This document shows, one piece after another, positions 51,099 through 63,922 of a stretch of DNA of 64,000 bases. The number at the start of each line of letters is the position of its first letter. Position 1 is the stretch's first letter. The stretch is taken from positions 1,663,001 through 1,727,000 of the forward strand of contig NZ_CP061080.1 of assembly GCF_014495845.1 (NCBI RefSeq). The letters are read 5' to 3'. Position numbers and translations under genes: made by a program. The DNA comes from Aquibium microcysteis (GTDB lineage Bacteria; Pseudomonadota; Alphaproteobacteria; Rhizobiales; Rhizobiaceae). The notes under the pieces are model-generated. The model did no database searches. It was not told the DNA's origin and saw only the letters and a list, made by a program, of their open reading frames with translations.

Positions 51099-51656
51099 TC
51101 AGATCGCCCACGCATCCGCCGGATAGGCCGCCACTTCGACGGGCCGGATCTCCGCGCCCAGCCCGTGGCGAAAGCGGCTGGCATGGAAGGCGAGCGGTGC
51201 TCCGTCGCTGTGTCGGCACCAGGCCACCTCGGCCACGAACAGCGCGTGGTCGGCCACCTCGATCATCCGCACCACCTCGCAGGCGAACTGCGCCAGCGCC
51301 TGCGGCAGCACGAAGAACCCGTCGCGCTCCACGAGGTCGGTCGCCCCAGGCGCTTTCAGCGCCTCGCTCGCCTGCGGCCCGCGCCCGGCCATCGCCCGTC
51401 CGGCGAAGTGGCTGCACACGGCCAGGTCCTGCGCCGCCAGCACGCTGACGGCGTAGCGCCCGGTCTCCTTCACGGCCTGGAAGGTCCGGCCGGGCATCAG
51501 CGAAACGAGCACGGTCGGCGGGCGGGTCGAGACGGTGGTGAAGCTGTTGGCCGTCATCGCCACCGGCGCCGCGTCCGGACCCAGGCTCGCCACCACGGTC
51601 ACGCCGGTGGCGAAGCGCGCCGCCGCCGCCCGGAAGGCTGCCGGGTCCGCCCGCAT
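51099..51656 (-). CDS. Flavin reductase family protein (StyB/HpaC-like)
   Basis: 185 residues. The flavin-reductase-like fold starts FATGVTVVASLGPDAAPVAMTAN; FTTVSTRPPTVLVSLMPG and CSHFAGR follow. It would supply reduced FAD/FMN to the StyA-like monooxygenase of the same operon. The start overlaps the upstream EthD stop (TGATG). Confidence 0.9.
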   Translation of the reverse strand: MRADPAAFRAAAARFATGVTVVASLGPDAAPVAMTANSFTTVSTRPPTVLVSLMPGRTFQAVKETGRYAVSVLAAQDLAVCSHFAGRAMAGRGPQASEALKAPGATDLVERDGFFVLPQALAQFACEVVRMIEVADHALFVAEVAWCRHSDGAPLAFHASRFRHGLGAEIRPVEVAAYPADAWAI

Positions 51657-51958
51657 CAGCCGGCGTCCACCGCGAAATGGCAGAGCGTGGCGCCGCGCGG
51701 CGAATAGTTCGGCACGTCCGCCGCCACCTTCGCCCCGAGCTCGGAGCCGAGCGCGGCGCCCATCGCGGCTTCATCGGCGAAATAGGCCTGGAAGATGCAG
51801 AACGGCGCCTCGCCCGGCCCCATCTGCTCGGGAAAGGCGTGGTGGCTGCGCAGCAGGCCGGGCAGCCCGGCGGCCAGCGGCAGGTGCGTTCCCTCGTAAT
51901 AGGCCTTGAAGGCCTGCGGGTCGGCGGGAGCGGGATAGAGGACGGTCAGGCAGTGCAT
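51656..51958 (-). CDS. EthD family protein
   Basis: 100 residues, dimeric alpha-beta barrel of the EthD type: MHCLTVLYPAPADPQAFKAY, THLPLAAGLPGLLRS, and AIF-like FQAYFADEAAMGAAL. EthD proteins often accompany oxygenases or degrade/shape reactive products. Between the monooxygenase and flavin reductase genes, coupled to the latter. Confidence 0.85.
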   Translation of the reverse strand: MHCLTVLYPAPADPQAFKAYYEGTHLPLAAGLPGLLRSHHAFPEQMGPGEAPFCIFQAYFADEAAMGAALGSELGAKVAADVPNYSPRGATLCHFAVDAG

Positions 51959-52033
51959 GGTCTTTTCCTTTGAGGCTCTGCGGGGTCGTGCCGCCTCCCC
52001 GCCGCCGTGGCGGCGGCGGGAGACGGTGCCCGG

Positions 52034-53284
52034 TCAGGCGGCGATGCGGCTGCGCTCGTCGATCCAGGCATGGATGCGCCGGTCGCTCGCCAGCCGGTCC
52101 CACTGCCGTTCCGGATAGTTGAAATTGTCGGTGAATTCGTCGCACAGCGCCCGGTCCTGCGCCATGGAAAAGATCAGCCGGCCCATCGCCTCCGAGGGCG
52201 GCCGCAGCATCAGATTGGTCCAGGACGAGGCCGCCAGCACCCGGTTCTCGCGCGCCCGGTCCACCGCCTCCACGAAGCGCGCGTCGAAGGCCACCGCCTC
52301 GACGATCGCCTTGCCGAGTTCGAAGGCGGCGAAGGAGGCCATGTTGGCGCCCTGCCCCATCAGCGGGTCCACCACGGCGTGCACGTCGCCGAGCGCGATC
52401 GCGAACCGGTCGCCGTCGAAGGCCACCGCGCTCCTGCGCACCGTCGGCACCACCGCGCCCTGCAGCAGGTCGAGCGGCTGCGCCAGGCCGAAGCGGTGCG
52501 TGTCGATCCGGTCGTAGGTGTGCGGATGGTGCTTCTCCAGCGTGTCGAGGATCGTCTGGCGGAACGCCGCCGGGTCGGCGTCGTGGTTCAACGAGGCGAG
52601 CCCCGCCATCTCGCCGCCGGGCACGTTCTCCATCAGGAGCGCGGTCTTCATGCCGCCGAAGGAGAGCGTCGGGATCACGATCATCTCGCCATGGCCCGGC
52701 GAGACCGACAGCGTCACGCCGCGCGGGTCGGCGCCGTCGGGGCTGCCATGGTCGACACCGTCGTAGAGCCCCACGCAGAGCAGCCGCTGCGGCTGGCTGT
52801 AGGGCGACAGTTCCGGCCGGTGCTCGAACATCCGCCCGAGCGCGCCCTTGCCGGTCGAGACCACCAGGAGGTCGAAACGCGACACCAGCGCCGGCACGTC
52901 GTCGTCCTGGATGCTGACATATTCGATGCGCCCGCCGCGATCCACGAAATCCTTCATCAGCGCCGGCAGGTAGAGCCGGTAGTCGACCGCCCGGCTCGGC
53001 CGCTCGAAGGTGCCGCGAAACAGAAGCCCGCCATCCGGAAAATTGAAGAAATGGTCGTGGTGGTGGTAGATCACCGCCGGGTCGTCCCAGTGGTTGACGC
53101 CGAGTTCGTCCTCCCGTGCGATGGTCACCGCGTGATGCGCCACCGTGTTCATCAGCCGCGACGACGCATACTGTTCCGGCGCGCGGTCGGTCAGCACCGT
53201 GGCGTCGATGCCGTTCTTCTGCAGATACAGGGCCAGGTGCAGGCCGCCGATGCCGGCGCCCACGATGCCGATAGACTTCTCCAT
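52034..53284 (-). CDS. StyA-like FAD monooxygenase (styrene/indole monooxygenase type)
   Basis: 416 residues. N-terminal Rossmann motif SIGIVGAGIGGLHLALYLQ; GDVHAVVDPLMGQGANMASF is the FAD segment of group E monooxygenases. No NAD(P)H-binding domain is seen, so it would depend on the nearby flavin reductase. Likely epoxidises styrene, indole or related aromatics, but the substrate is not known. Divergent from a LysR gene. Confidence 0.85.
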   Translation of the reverse strand: MEKSIGIVGAGIGGLHLALYLQKNGIDATVLTDRAPEQYASSRLMNTVAHHAVTIAREDELGVNHWDDPAVIYHHHDHFFNFPDGGLLFRGTFERPSRAVDYRLYLPALMKDFVDRGGRIEYVSIQDDDVPALVSRFDLLVVSTGKGALGRMFEHRPELSPYSQPQRLLCVGLYDGVDHGSPDGADPRGVTLSVSPGHGEMIVIPTLSFGGMKTALLMENVPGGEMAGLASLNHDADPAAFRQTILDTLEKHHPHTYDRIDTHRFGLAQPLDLLQGAVVPTVRRSAVAFDGDRFAIALGDVHAVVDPLMGQGANMASFAAFELGKAIVEAVAFDARFVEAVDRARENRVLAASSWTNLMLRPPSEAMGRLIFSMAQDRALCDEFTDNFNYPERQWDRLASDRRIHAWIDERSRIAA

Positions 53285-53350
53285 GTCCGTTCCTCCTCCC
53301 AGAGCATGCGCAGGCTAGACCGGCCGCGGCAGCTCGTATACGGAATGAAC

Positions 53351-53367
53351 GGAATATGACCCATTCC
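53351..53367. promoter_or_regulatory. LysR operator-like site between monooxygenase and LysR genes
   Basis: GGAAT-ATGACCC-ATTCC, a short palindrome in the 91-bp divergent spacer, close to the LysR start; compatible with T-N11-A LysR sites. Confidence 0.35.
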
Positions 53368-53375
53368 AGCGAGGA

Positions 53376-54272
53376 ATGATGGACCGCATCGACGCGCTGC
53401 AGACCTTCATCCGCGTCATGGAGGCGGGCTCCTTCACCCAGGCCGCTGACGACATGGGCCTCGGCCAGCCGGCCATCTCGAAGCGCATCGCGCTGCTGGA
53501 GGCTGAGTTCGGCTGCCGCCTCTTCGTGCGCACCACCCGCAGGGTCCGCCCGACACCGGAGGCCGACCGCGTGCTGAAGCTCGCTCGCGAGGTCGTCGCC
53601 CTCTACCAGAGCGCCGGCGCGGGTCCCGACCGCGTCGGCAAGCCCTCCGGCACGCTGCGCATGTCGGTGCCCACCTCCTTCGGCCGCCATTTCTTCGCGC
53701 CGATATTCGCCGAATATGTCCGCCGCTATCCGGACGTGCGGCTGGACGTGAACTATTCGGAGCAGTTCGCCGATCTGGTCGAGACCGGCATGGAACTCGC
53801 CATCCGCATCGGCGTGCTGAGCCCGAGCTCGCTGGTGGCGCGCCGCGTCGGCACCACGCGGCGGCTGCTCGTCGCCGCGCCGTCGCTGCTTGCCCGCCAC
53901 GCCGCGCCCATGCTGCCCGACGACCTGCGCCGCCTGCCCTGCATCACCTATTCGCGGCTGTCGCAGAAGAACCAGTGGACCTTCGAGGCCGAGACCGGCC
54001 GCCACGTCGTCGACCTCGTGCCCGCCATGACCTGCGACGATGCCGACGTCATGACGCTCGCGGCGCTGGAGGGTCTGGGCATCGCCGTCCTGCCCGACTG
54101 GTGCGCCGCCGCGCCTCTCGCCGAGGGCCGCCTCGTGCGCCTTCTGCCCGACCACCCGGTGCCGTCGCTGCCCATCCACGTCGTCTACCCCGACGCCCGC
54201 TGGCTCTCCCGCCGCGCCCAGCTCTTCCGCGACCTCCTCGTCGAGCGCGCGGACGTCTTCGCCCTGTCCTGA
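53376..54272 (+). CDS. LysR family transcriptional regulator
   Basis: 298 residues. Helix-turn-helix at residues ~18-40 (GSFTQAADDMGLGQPAISKR), then the effector domain (LRMSVPTSFGRHFFAPIFAEY, DLVETGMELAIRIG). Divergent from the StyA-like operon, which it probably controls. Ends just before the second repeat mosaic. Confidence 0.92.
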   Translation: MMDRIDALQTFIRVMEAGSFTQAADDMGLGQPAISKRIALLEAEFGCRLFVRTTRRVRPTPEADRVLKLAREVVALYQSAGAGPDRVGKPSGTLRMSVPTSFGRHFFAPIFAEYVRRYPDVRLDVNYSEQFADLVETGMELAIRIGVLSPSSLVARRVGTTRRLLVAAPSLLARHAAPMLPDDLRRLPCITYSRLSQKNQWTFEAETGRHVVDLVPAMTCDDADVMTLAALEGLGIAVLPDWCAAAPLAEGRLVRLLPDHPVPSLPIHVVYPDARWLSRRAQLFRDLLVERADVFALS

Positions 54273-54290
54273 GCCGCCCGAGCGCTAATC

Positions 54291-54371
54291 CTCGCCCCCC
54301 GGCGCGGGGACAGGTGGCCCGGGCGTGTCCGCGACGGTGAGGGGGTGGGCGCGAACCGCTGCGACGGCGCC
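54291..54371. repeat. Repeat D, copy 1
   Basis: Shares with copy 2 (54934-55015) the segment GTGGCCCGGGCG, then GTGAGGGGGT.GGCGCGAACC and ACGGCGCC. This is a spacer repeat common in rhizobial genomes (cctctccccc...gggggagatg type). Confidence 0.7.
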
Positions 54372-54403
54372 CGAGGGTCCTCGTCTCCGCCGGCACCCCT
54401 CGC

Positions 54404-54873
54404 CTTCGTCAACAACTCCGTTGGGTTCGGGCGACTGCAGGCTGGCAAGCGCGCGAACTCCCTCATCGGCGTCATTCCGGGGCCGCGCGGCGGAACCCGG
54501 ATTCCAGCGCGCCGACGCCCGATGGCGGGGCACGAGCCACGCGCGTTTCCGCCTCGGTCACCACTCTGGATTCCGGGTTCCGCTGCGCGGCCCCGGAATG
54601 ACGTGTCACGCGGGCTGGCCGAATCGGGACGGGCGCTGATTACGAGGGGCTGGAGGCCGTTCCCCTCGCCTTCGTCATCCCGGAACGCGCCGTCGAGCGA
54701 AGCGAGGCGACGCGTATCCGGGATCCATGCCTCGCCGGTCGCCGAAAGACGGGACGACGCAGACGACCCGGTCGTTTCCTTCTCCATCGTCTCGCTCGAC
54801 GACCGGCGCCGAGGCATGGATCCCGGATACGTCGTCCTGCGCTGCGCGCGGACGCCGTTCCGGGATGACGACG
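54404..54873. repeat. Second repeat mosaic C-A-B between LysR and DUF72 genes
   Basis: Order C3 (54404-54470), A2 (54471-54602), a spacer (TGACGTGTCACGCGGGCTGG...), B4 (54673-54873): the same order as at 27656-28126. A2 is 132 bp, the same length as A1, with its core inverted relative to A1. B4 core is in the orientation of copy 3. Confidence 0.8.
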
Positions 54874-54933
54874 GGAGGGGGCGGCGGCGCATGCAGCTTC
54901 AATCGGCCCGGATGACGCCCCCCGAGCGTGTTT

Positions 54934-55015
54934 CCTCTCCCCCATCGGGGGGGAGATGTGGCCCGGGCGAAGCCCGAGATAGTGAGGGGGTCGGCGCGAA
55001 CCTCCGCCACGGCGC
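54934..55015. repeat. Repeat D, copy 2
   Basis: CCTCTCCCCCATCGGGGGGG hairpin followed by AGATGTGGCCCGGGCG and the tail shared with copy 1. Between B4 and the DUF72 gene. Confidence 0.7.
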
Positions 55016-55155
55016 CGTCGCCACGCATCGCCCGGATCCCGTCCGCCGGCGGTCGCATCCGCATGCCCTTGCGCCTGTCAGCAGCCCGCCGCGATCGGGT
55101 GGACAAGCGCCGGCCGGCCGCGCAGGCTGGCCCGGTTCAACCAGGAGACGACCCC

Positions 55156-55959
55156 ATGCAGTCCGGAACCATCCGCGCCGGCTTCGGCGGCTGGACCTTC
55201 GAGCCCTGGGAGGGCAGCTTCTATCCGGCCGACCTGCCGAAGAAGAAGCAGCTCGAATTCGCTTCGCGCCAGGTGCCGACCATCGAGGTCAACGGCACCT
55301 ACTACCGCGGCCAGACGCCGGAAACCTTCGCCAAATGGGCGGCAGAGGCGCCCGACGGCTTCGTCTTTTCCCTCAAGGGCAACCGCTTCGTCACCAACAA
55401 GAAGGTTCTCGCCTCGGCGGGCGAGTCGATGGAAAAGTTCTTCGCCCAGGGCATCGAGGAGCTGGGGCCGAAGCTCGGGCCGATCGTCTGGCAGTTCGCC
55501 CCGACGAAAAAGTTCGAGCCGGAGGATTTCGAAGCCTTTCTCGCCCTCCTGCCGCAGACCCATGCCGGCCTCGAGCTGCGCCACGTGCTGGAGGTGCGCC
55601 ACGCAAGTTTCGTCGACCCGGCCTTCGTCGCGCTGGCCCGAAAGCACGGTGCCGCGATCTGCTACGCGCATCATTTCGACTATCCCGAGATCGCCGACGT
55701 CACCGCCGGTTTCGTCTATGCGCGGCTGCAGCGCGGCGATGACGACGTGCCCACCGCCTACCCGCCGGACGAACTCGAGGCCTGGGCGCGCCGCGCCCGC
55801 ATCTGGGCCAAGGGCGGCGTGCCCGACGACCTGCCGCTCGCCGATCCGGCGGCACGGGTGGAAAAGCGGCCGCGCGACGTCTTCGTCTACGTCATCCACG
55901 AGGGCAAGATCCGCGCGCCTCACGGCGCCATCGCACTGCAGCGGCTCGCCGATGGCTGA
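55156..55959 (+). CDS. DUF72 family protein
   Basis: 267 residues, TIM-barrel-like DUF72. FGGWTFEPWEGSFYP at the start, VNGTYYRGQTPETFAKWA, and VLEVRHASFVDPAF in the middle match the family. Biochemical role unknown. The ATG is preceded by AGGAGACG. Stands alone before maeB. Confidence 0.92.
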   Translation: MQSGTIRAGFGGWTFEPWEGSFYPADLPKKKQLEFASRQVPTIEVNGTYYRGQTPETFAKWAAEAPDGFVFSLKGNRFVTNKKVLASAGESMEKFFAQGIEELGPKLGPIVWQFAPTKKFEPEDFEAFLALLPQTHAGLELRHVLEVRHASFVDPAFVALARKHGAAICYAHHFDYPEIADVTAGFVYARLQRGDDDVPTAYPPDELEAWARRARIWAKGGVPDDLPLADPAARVEKRPRDVFVYVIHEGKIRAPHGAIALQRLADG

Positions 55960-56072
55960 CCGGCCGCGGATGCGCGCGCGGGCGAAACAGTTTCCGCCGT
56001 CACGGCCTCGAAATCCGCGGCCGCCATGCTAAACCGGTCCACTCGCCAGGCCAGGATGCGGAACCGTTCACC

Positions 56073-58409
<2,337 letters not shown>

Positions 58410-58446
58410 AGTACGGAGCGCTTCGGGACGGACGGGATCGGCGAGG

Positions 58447-59700
58447 ATGGCGATGGCAGCGACGGCACGGAGGGCGTTGCGCGGCACGATGCTCGCCGTC
58501 GTCCTTGCGGCCTTAGGCCCTCTTGCCGTCTCGGACGCCGCCGCATCGTCGCGCCTCTGCCGCGACCTCGAGGGCCAGCTCGCCCGCGCCGGAAGCACCG
58601 GCGGTTCGCCCGCCCGGGCGCGCCAGTACGAGAAGGCGATCGGCGACCAGCTGCGCCAGATCGACCGCGTCGAGACACAGCTGCGCCGTGCGGGCTGCTC
58701 GGGCTTCTTCGGCAATGGGTCCGGCCAGGCCTGCCCGTCGCTCCGCTCCACCCTGCAGCGCATGAACGCCAACCTGGCCAGCCTGCAGCGCAAGTCCCGC
58801 CAGGTTTCCGGCGGCGGCCGTGACGGCTCCGCCGCGCGGGCGCGCATCATGGCCTCGCTCGACGCCAATGGCTGCCGCGACACGAGGGCAGACGTCCGCG
58901 ACGGCGCCGCGCGGGCGCGGGGCGGCCCCTCCTTCCTCGACCGCCTGTTCGGCGGCGGTATCGAGCAGCGGCGGCCCGACGACTTCGTCCGCGCACCCGC
59001 CGACGAGGATCGCGAGCGCCAGCGCATCGTCATCCAGAACGGCAGCCGCATCGAGATCCGGCCGCGCTTTGCGGGAACGTTCAGGACGCTCTGCGTGCGC
59101 ACCTGCGACGGCTATTTCTTCCCGGTCGCCTATTCCAGCTCGGCCGACGAACTCGGCCGCGACGCGGCGGCCTGCCAGGCGCAGTGCCCGGGAACGGAGG
59201 TCGAACTCTACGTCCACCGGACTCCGGACGAGGAGGCGGACCGGATGGTCTCGCTGTCGGGCGTTCCTTACACCGCCCTGCCGACCGCCTTCCGCTACCG
59301 CCAGGCCGGCTACGTCCGTCCCGAAACCTGCGGCTGCGGCGCGCCGCGCAACTTCGCCGTCATCGCCGGCGACCATTCGGCCCCGGCCGATCCCGCCGGC
59401 GAGACCCCGCCGGAGACGGCGATGGTCCCGCTGCCGCGGCCTCGCCCCGACCCGGCCATGGATCCGGAGAGCCTCGCCAACAGCGACGGCGGCCTCGACC
59501 GCGCCGCCATTCTCGCCATCGTCGCGGCATCGACGCCCGACCCCGCGCCGGCGGCGTCGACCGAAGATCGGTCGACGGCGTCGACCGGTGCGGCCGCGCC
59601 CGCCGGCGAGCGGCGCATCAGGGTCGTCGGGCCAGCGTTCCTTCCCGACCAAGAAGCGGAAGCAGGTCTGCAAGCTCCGGCCCCTGGTCTCGTCCGGTGA
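58447..59700 (+). CDS. DUF2865 domain-containing secreted protein
   Basis: 417 residues. Signal peptide ([20 protein letters not shown], cut near AAA), a coiled-coil-like part ([20 protein letters not shown]), then the DUF2865 core ([34 protein letters not shown]) with paired Cys, and a Pro-rich tail. Found in Rhizobiales; function unknown. Its last 83 bp overlap the 3' end of gltX on the other strand. Confidence 0.87.
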   Translation: MAMAATARRALRGTMLAVVLAALGPLAVSDAAASSRLCRDLEGQLARAGSTGGSPARARQYEKAIGDQLRQIDRVETQLRRAGCSGFFGNGSGQACPSLRSTLQRMNANLASLQRKSRQVSGGGRDGSAARARIMASLDANGCRDTRADVRDGAARARGGPSFLDRLFGGGIEQRRPDDFVRAPADEDRERQRIVIQNGSRIEIRPRFAGTFRTLCVRTCDGYFFPVAYSSSADELGRDAAACQAQCPGTEVELYVHRTPDEEADRMVSLSGVPYTALPTAFRYRQAGYVRPETCGCGAPRNFAVIAGDHSAPADPAGETPPETAMVPLPRPRPDPAMDPESLANSDGGLDRAAILAIVAASTPDPAPAASTEDRSTASTGAAAPAGERRIRVVGPAFLPDQEAEAGLQAPAPGLVR

Positions 59701-60991
59701 GCGCCAGGCGCAGCGGCATGAACAGCGCCTTGCCCTTGCGTCCCGTCTTCTCGCGCACGGCCGTCGTCCAGGCCTTGAACGTGCCCCCGTCCCAAGGCTC
59801 CTCGGGCAGGAGGTCGAAGGCCTCGCGCAGGAAGGCGACGTCCTCCGCGCCGAACCCGGGGCCGGGTTCCGGCTTCACCGTCACGATCTTCCACCACGCC
59901 GTCACGTCCTGCAGCCGGTCGAGATTGCCCCGGATCGCCGTCCAGAAGGCCTCGGCCTTCTCGCCCATGACGCCATAGGCGACGAGCCGGTTGCTGACCT
60001 TTTCGAACGTCATCGCCTGCAGGAGGGCGCGGTTGAGGCCCGTCAGGTCGTCCGGATCGAACTTGGCCGCCGAGCGCGACGTCGCCGTCGGCTCGAAGCG
60101 CTCGGCGAGCTTCATCATGTCGCCCTCCGGAACCACGTTCTCCGAAGTCCCCGTCAGTACGGCCAGCGACGCGATCGACATCGGTTCCAGCCCGCTCTCG
60201 CGCAGGCTGCGGATCGACAGCGCGCCCGTCCGCTTCGACAGCCCCTCGCCGCTCGCCGTCGTCAGGAGGTTGTGGTGCCCGAAGTCCGGCACGGTGGCGC
60301 CGAGCGCCTGGAACAGGGCGATCTGCACGCCGGTGTTGGTCACATGGTCGTCGCCGCGGATCACGTGGGTGACGCCGAGTTCGATGTCGTCGACGACGGA
60401 GGGCAGCGTGTAGAGATAGGTCCCGTCCTCGCGCACCAGGATCGGGTCGGACAGCGAACCGATGTCCACCGTCTCCGGTCCCCGCACCACGTCGGTCCAG
60501 CTCACCAGGGTGCGCACCGGATCGAAGGGGTCGCGGCGGAAGTTCGGCAGCCGGAACCGCCAGTGCGCCCGCCGGCCCTCCGCCTCGAAGGCGGCCCTGT
60601 CCTTCGCCGAGTAGGCGAGCCCCTCCCGGCCGTAGATCGGCGGAAGCTTCCGCGACAGGCGGATCTTGCGCTTGAGGTCGAGTTCCTCGGGCGTCTCGTA
60701 GCAGGGATAGAGCACCCCGCTCTGCTTCAACCGCTCCACCGCCCGCGCGTGTGAAGCGCCGCGCCGCGACTGGTACTCCACCGCGTCGGGAAAGATGTTG
60801 AGCCAGTGGAGATCATAGAGCGTCTGATCGGCATATTCCTGCCTGGACCGCTCCACGTCCGTGTCGTCGAAGCGCAGGATGAAACGCCCGCGATTCTTCA
60901 GCGCGAACAGCCAGTTGAACAGTGCCGTTCGGGCGTTGCCGATGTGGATCTGGCCGGTCGGCGAAGGGGCGAAGCGGACGGTGACTGTCAT
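59618..60991 (-). CDS. gltX: Glutamate--tRNA ligase
   Basis: 457 residues. Class I motifs: HIGH variant in [23 protein letters not shown] variant in GEGLSKRTG. Length and layout fit alphaproteobacterial GltX; a second gltX is likely elsewhere, as is common in the order. Ends convergently inside the DUF2865 gene. Its start overlaps the stop of the upstream MFS gene by 4 bp. Confidence 0.96.
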   Translation of the reverse strand: MTVTVRFAPSPTGQIHIGNARTALFNWLFALKNRGRFILRFDDTDVERSRQEYADQTLYDLHWLNIFPDAVEYQSRRGASHARAVERLKQSGVLYPCYETPEELDLKRKIRLSRKLPPIYGREGLAYSAKDRAAFEAEGRRAHWRFRLPNFRRDPFDPVRTLVSWTDVVRGPETVDIGSLSDPILVREDGTYLYTLPSVVDDIELGVTHVIRGDDHVTNTGVQIALFQALGATVPDFGHHNLLTTASGEGLSKRTGALSIRSLRESGLEPMSIASLAVLTGTSENVVPEGDMMKLAERFEPTATSRSAAKFDPDDLTGLNRALLQAMTFEKVSNRLVAYGVMGEKAEAFWTAIRGNLDRLQDVTAWWKIVTVKPEPGPGFGAEDVAFLREAFDLLPEEPWDGGTFKAWTTAVREKTGRKGKALFMPLRLALTGRDQGPELADLLPLLGREGTLARRP

Positions 60992-62232
60992 GGGCGCGAG
61001 GTATCCGAAGCATGATTCCCTTGCAAGCTACGCCGATGCAGCCTGCGCGTCACGAGGCTCATCACCACAACCATTGCGAGGCAGTAGAGGCCCATGGCGA
61101 CGACCTGCGCCGGCAGCGCGATGCCGGCGTCGATCAGGTATCCGGTCAGGCCCGGACCCATGGCCGTCGCGAAGACGAGAATGGCCACCATCACCGCCCG
61201 GATCGATCCGAGATGCTTCAGCCCGTAGATCTCCGGCCACAGCGAACCGAACAGCGTCGAGGAGAAACCGTAGGAGACGCCGAGCAGAGCCATGAAGACG
61301 AAGACGCTCCACTGCGCATCCATCAGGCCGAGCACCAGGCAGGACAGCCCGAGCGGCACGAGGAAGCTCGGCAGCAGCGAAACCGCCGAGAAGCGGTCGA
61401 TCAGCTGCCCGGCGATCAGCGCGAAGGTGATGGTCATCGCCGCCATGAAGGTGAAGGACCCGGCGAAGAACTCGATCGACCAGCCGCGCAGCTCCACGAG
61501 GTAGACCTGGTGGAAGAAGATCGTGGTTCCGATGAAGCCGGGCGCCATCACCCCCATCAGCAGCAGGTAGAACAGAGGGTCGCCGAGCACTTCAGCCCGC
61601 GTCCAGTCCCGCGCGGCAGGTCTGGTCGACGTCGGGTCGGAGGCGCGCGGCGCCCGCTCGACCGCGATCAGCCCCGCGACGGCCGGCAGCGCCACGAGCA
61701 TGAGCACGGCCGCAGCCGCCAGCCACGAGTTCCGCCAGCCGACGAGGCCCGCGACGAGAACGAACAGCAGCGGAAAGATCGCCTCGCCGGCATTGTGGCC
61801 GAGGGTCGTGACCGACACGGCGCGGCCGCGCTGCGCCGCGAACCACCGCGCCATCGCCGTCATCGCGTTGTGCGTCATCATGCCCTGCCCGAACAGCCGC
61901 AGCATGTAGATGCTGAGTGCCAGAAGGACGACGTGGTGCGAGAGGGACATCATCACCGAGGCCAAGGCCAGCATCGGCATGACGAAGAGCGCAACCGTCC
62001 GGGCCGAGTGCCGATCCACCACCTGCCCGAGCTTCGGCAGCGTCAGCGCACTGCCGAGCGTCGCCAGCATGTAGATCAGGCCGAAATCCCCGTGCGACAG
62101 CCCGTACTCGCGCCGGACCTCGCCGGCCGAGAGCGAGATGAAGAAGGTCTGGCCGAAGGAGGAGAAGAAGGTGAGCAGGAAGCCGCCGGCGAGCCAGCGC
62201 ATATTGTCGCGTAGAAAGACGAGGAAGGACAT
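60988..62232 (-). CDS. MFS transporter
   Basis: 414 residues, 12 helices in the usual two halves ([19 protein letters not shown] in loop 2-3, [19 protein letters not shown] in loop 8-9). Substrate unknown; some features resemble monocarboxylate/oxalate-type or nitrate-group MFS. Coupled to gltX by a 4-bp overlap. Divergent from rimO. Confidence 0.9.
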   Translation of the reverse strand: MSFLVFLRDNMRWLAGGFLLTFFSSFGQTFFISLSAGEVRREYGLSHGDFGLIYMLATLGSALTLPKLGQVVDRHSARTVALFVMPMLALASVMMSLSHHVVLLALSIYMLRLFGQGMMTHNAMTAMARWFAAQRGRAVSVTTLGHNAGEAIFPLLFVLVAGLVGWRNSWLAAAAVLMLVALPAVAGLIAVERAPRASDPTSTRPAARDWTRAEVLGDPLFYLLLMGVMAPGFIGTTIFFHQVYLVELRGWSIEFFAGSFTFMAAMTITFALIAGQLIDRFSAVSLLPSFLVPLGLSCLVLGLMDAQWSVFVFMALLGVSYGFSSTLFGSLWPEIYGLKHLGSIRAVMVAILVFATAMGPGLTGYLIDAGIALPAQVVAMGLYCLAMVVVMSLVTRRLHRRSLQGNHASDTSRP

Positions 62233-62486
62233 CGGCTCACGATCGATGGAGAAGCGGTATTTCCGGCCCCGGCATGGCGAGGTGTTCTTGCACGGCGGAC
62301 GTCGTGTCCCCAGCTTCTATGCCCGGCGCGCCGCGATGAACAGGCCAACCCGGGCTTGGACCACCGCCTTCCCGACCTTGCCGCAAGGCCAGGCCGGGCC
62401 ATGGCTGACAAACGGCGGGATGACCGCGGCCCGCAAACTGTGCTATGGGCGCCGCAACCTCCCGTTCCGCTATCGAAAGTTCCGCA

Positions 62487-63800
62487 ATGACCGCTCCGCG
62501 CGTCTCCTTCGTCAGTCTCGGTTGCCCCAAGGCGCTGGTCGATTCCGAGCGCATCCTCACCCGCCTGCGCGCCGAGGGCTACGAGATCGCGCGCAAGCAT
62601 GACGGCGCCGACCTCGTCGTGGTCAACACCTGCGGATTTCTGGACTCCGCGCGCGACGAATCGCTCGCCGCCATCGGCGAGGCGATGGCCGAGAACGGCA
62701 AGGTCATCGTCACGGGCTGCATGGGCGCGACGCCGGAACTGATCCGCGAGAAGCATCCCAACGTGCTGGCGATCACCGGGCCGCAGGCCTATGAAAGCGT
62801 GATGGCGGCCGTGCACGAGGCGGCCCCGCCCGCCCACGAGCCCTTCGTCGACCTGATCCCGCCGCAGGGCGTCAAGCTGACCCCGCGCCACTACGCCTAT
62901 CTGAAGATTTCGGAGGGCTGCAACAACCGCTGCTCCTTCTGCATCATCCCGGCCCTGCGCGGCGACCTCGCCTCGCGCCCGGTCGGCGACGTGCTGCGCG
63001 AGGCCGAGCGCCTGGTCGCCGCCGGCGTCAAGGAACTCCTCGTCATCTCGCAGGACACCAGCGCCTATGGCGTCGACCTGAAATATGCGCCGAGCCTGTG
63101 GCGCGACCGCGAGGTGCGCACGCGCTTCCTCGACCTGTCTCGGGAACTCGGCGAGCTCGGCGCCTGGGTGCGGATGCACTACGTCTACCCCTACCCGCAT
63201 GTCGACGAGGTCATTCCGCTGATGGCCGAGCACAAGGTGCTGCCCTATCTCGACATCCCCTTCCAGCACGCCTCGCCGCGCGTGCTGAAGGCCATGCGGC
63301 GTCCGGCGCATCAGGAAAAGACGCTCGAGCGCATCGGCCGCTGGCGCGAGACCTGCCCTGACCTCGCGCTGCGCTCGACCTTCATCGTCGGCTTCCCCGG
63401 CGAGACGGAGGAGGATTTCGAGATGCTGCTCGACTGGCTGGACGAGGCGAAGATCGAACGCGCCGGCTGCTTCAAGTACGAGCCGGTCGGGGGCGCGAAG
63501 GCGAACGACCTCGGGCTGGAGCCGGTGCCGGAGGAGGTGAAGGACGTCCGCTGGAACCGCTTCATGGCGCGCCAGCAGAAGATTTCGGCGGGTCTCCTGA
63601 AGAAGAAGGTCGGCAAGCGCCTGCCCGTCATCATCGACGAGGCGAACGGCCTCGCCGCCAAGGGCCGCACCAAGTACGACGCGCCGGAGATCGACGGCGC
63701 CGTCCACGTCCAGTCGCGCCGGCCGCTGCGCGTCGGCGATATCGTCACCGTCAAGATCGACGAGGCGGACGCCTATGATCTCTACGGCCAGGCCGTCTGA
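62487..63800 (+). CDS. rimO: Ribosomal protein S12 methylthiotransferase RimO
   Basis: 437 residues. N-terminal MTTase domain ([31 protein letters not shown]), radical-SAM centre [16 protein letters not shown]-terminal TRAM domain ending [11 protein letters not shown]. Adds a methylthio group to Asp of S12. The start [12 protein letters not shown] fits the family; an upstream start adds 14 residues. Confidence 0.96.
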   Translation: MTAPRVSFVSLGCPKALVDSERILTRLRAEGYEIARKHDGADLVVVNTCGFLDSARDESLAAIGEAMAENGKVIVTGCMGATPELIREKHPNVLAITGPQAYESVMAAVHEAAPPAHEPFVDLIPPQGVKLTPRHYAYLKISEGCNNRCSFCIIPALRGDLASRPVGDVLREAERLVAAGVKELLVISQDTSAYGVDLKYAPSLWRDREVRTRFLDLSRELGELGAWVRMHYVYPYPHVDEVIPLMAEHKVLPYLDIPFQHASPRVLKAMRRPAHQEKTLERIGRWRETCPDLALRSTFIVGFPGETEEDFEMLLDWLDEAKIERAGCFKYEPVGGAKANDLGLEPVPEEVKDVRWNRFMARQQKISAGLLKKKVGKRLPVIIDEANGLAAKGRTKYDAPEIDGAVHVQSRRPLRVGDIVTVKIDEADAYDLYGQAV

Positions 63801-63829
63801 CCGGGCTGACGCGGCCGCTCAGAGGGTCT

Positions 63830-63922
63830 GAATCAATCGAGGATGCGAAGGAATGCGCACTGGGATCCTTGAGATTCCTGCCCTCGGCTGAGCGGAAACG
63901 GGCGTTCTTTCACATCCTCTCA
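63830..63922. repeat. ~93-bp palindromic element, copy 2 (reverse orientation)
   Basis: Reverse complement of 9451-9543 with scattered changes, including paired changes in the inner stem. On the minus strand it starts at the TGA stop codon of the right-edge gene, the same position as in copy 1 relative to ridA. Confidence 0.8.
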
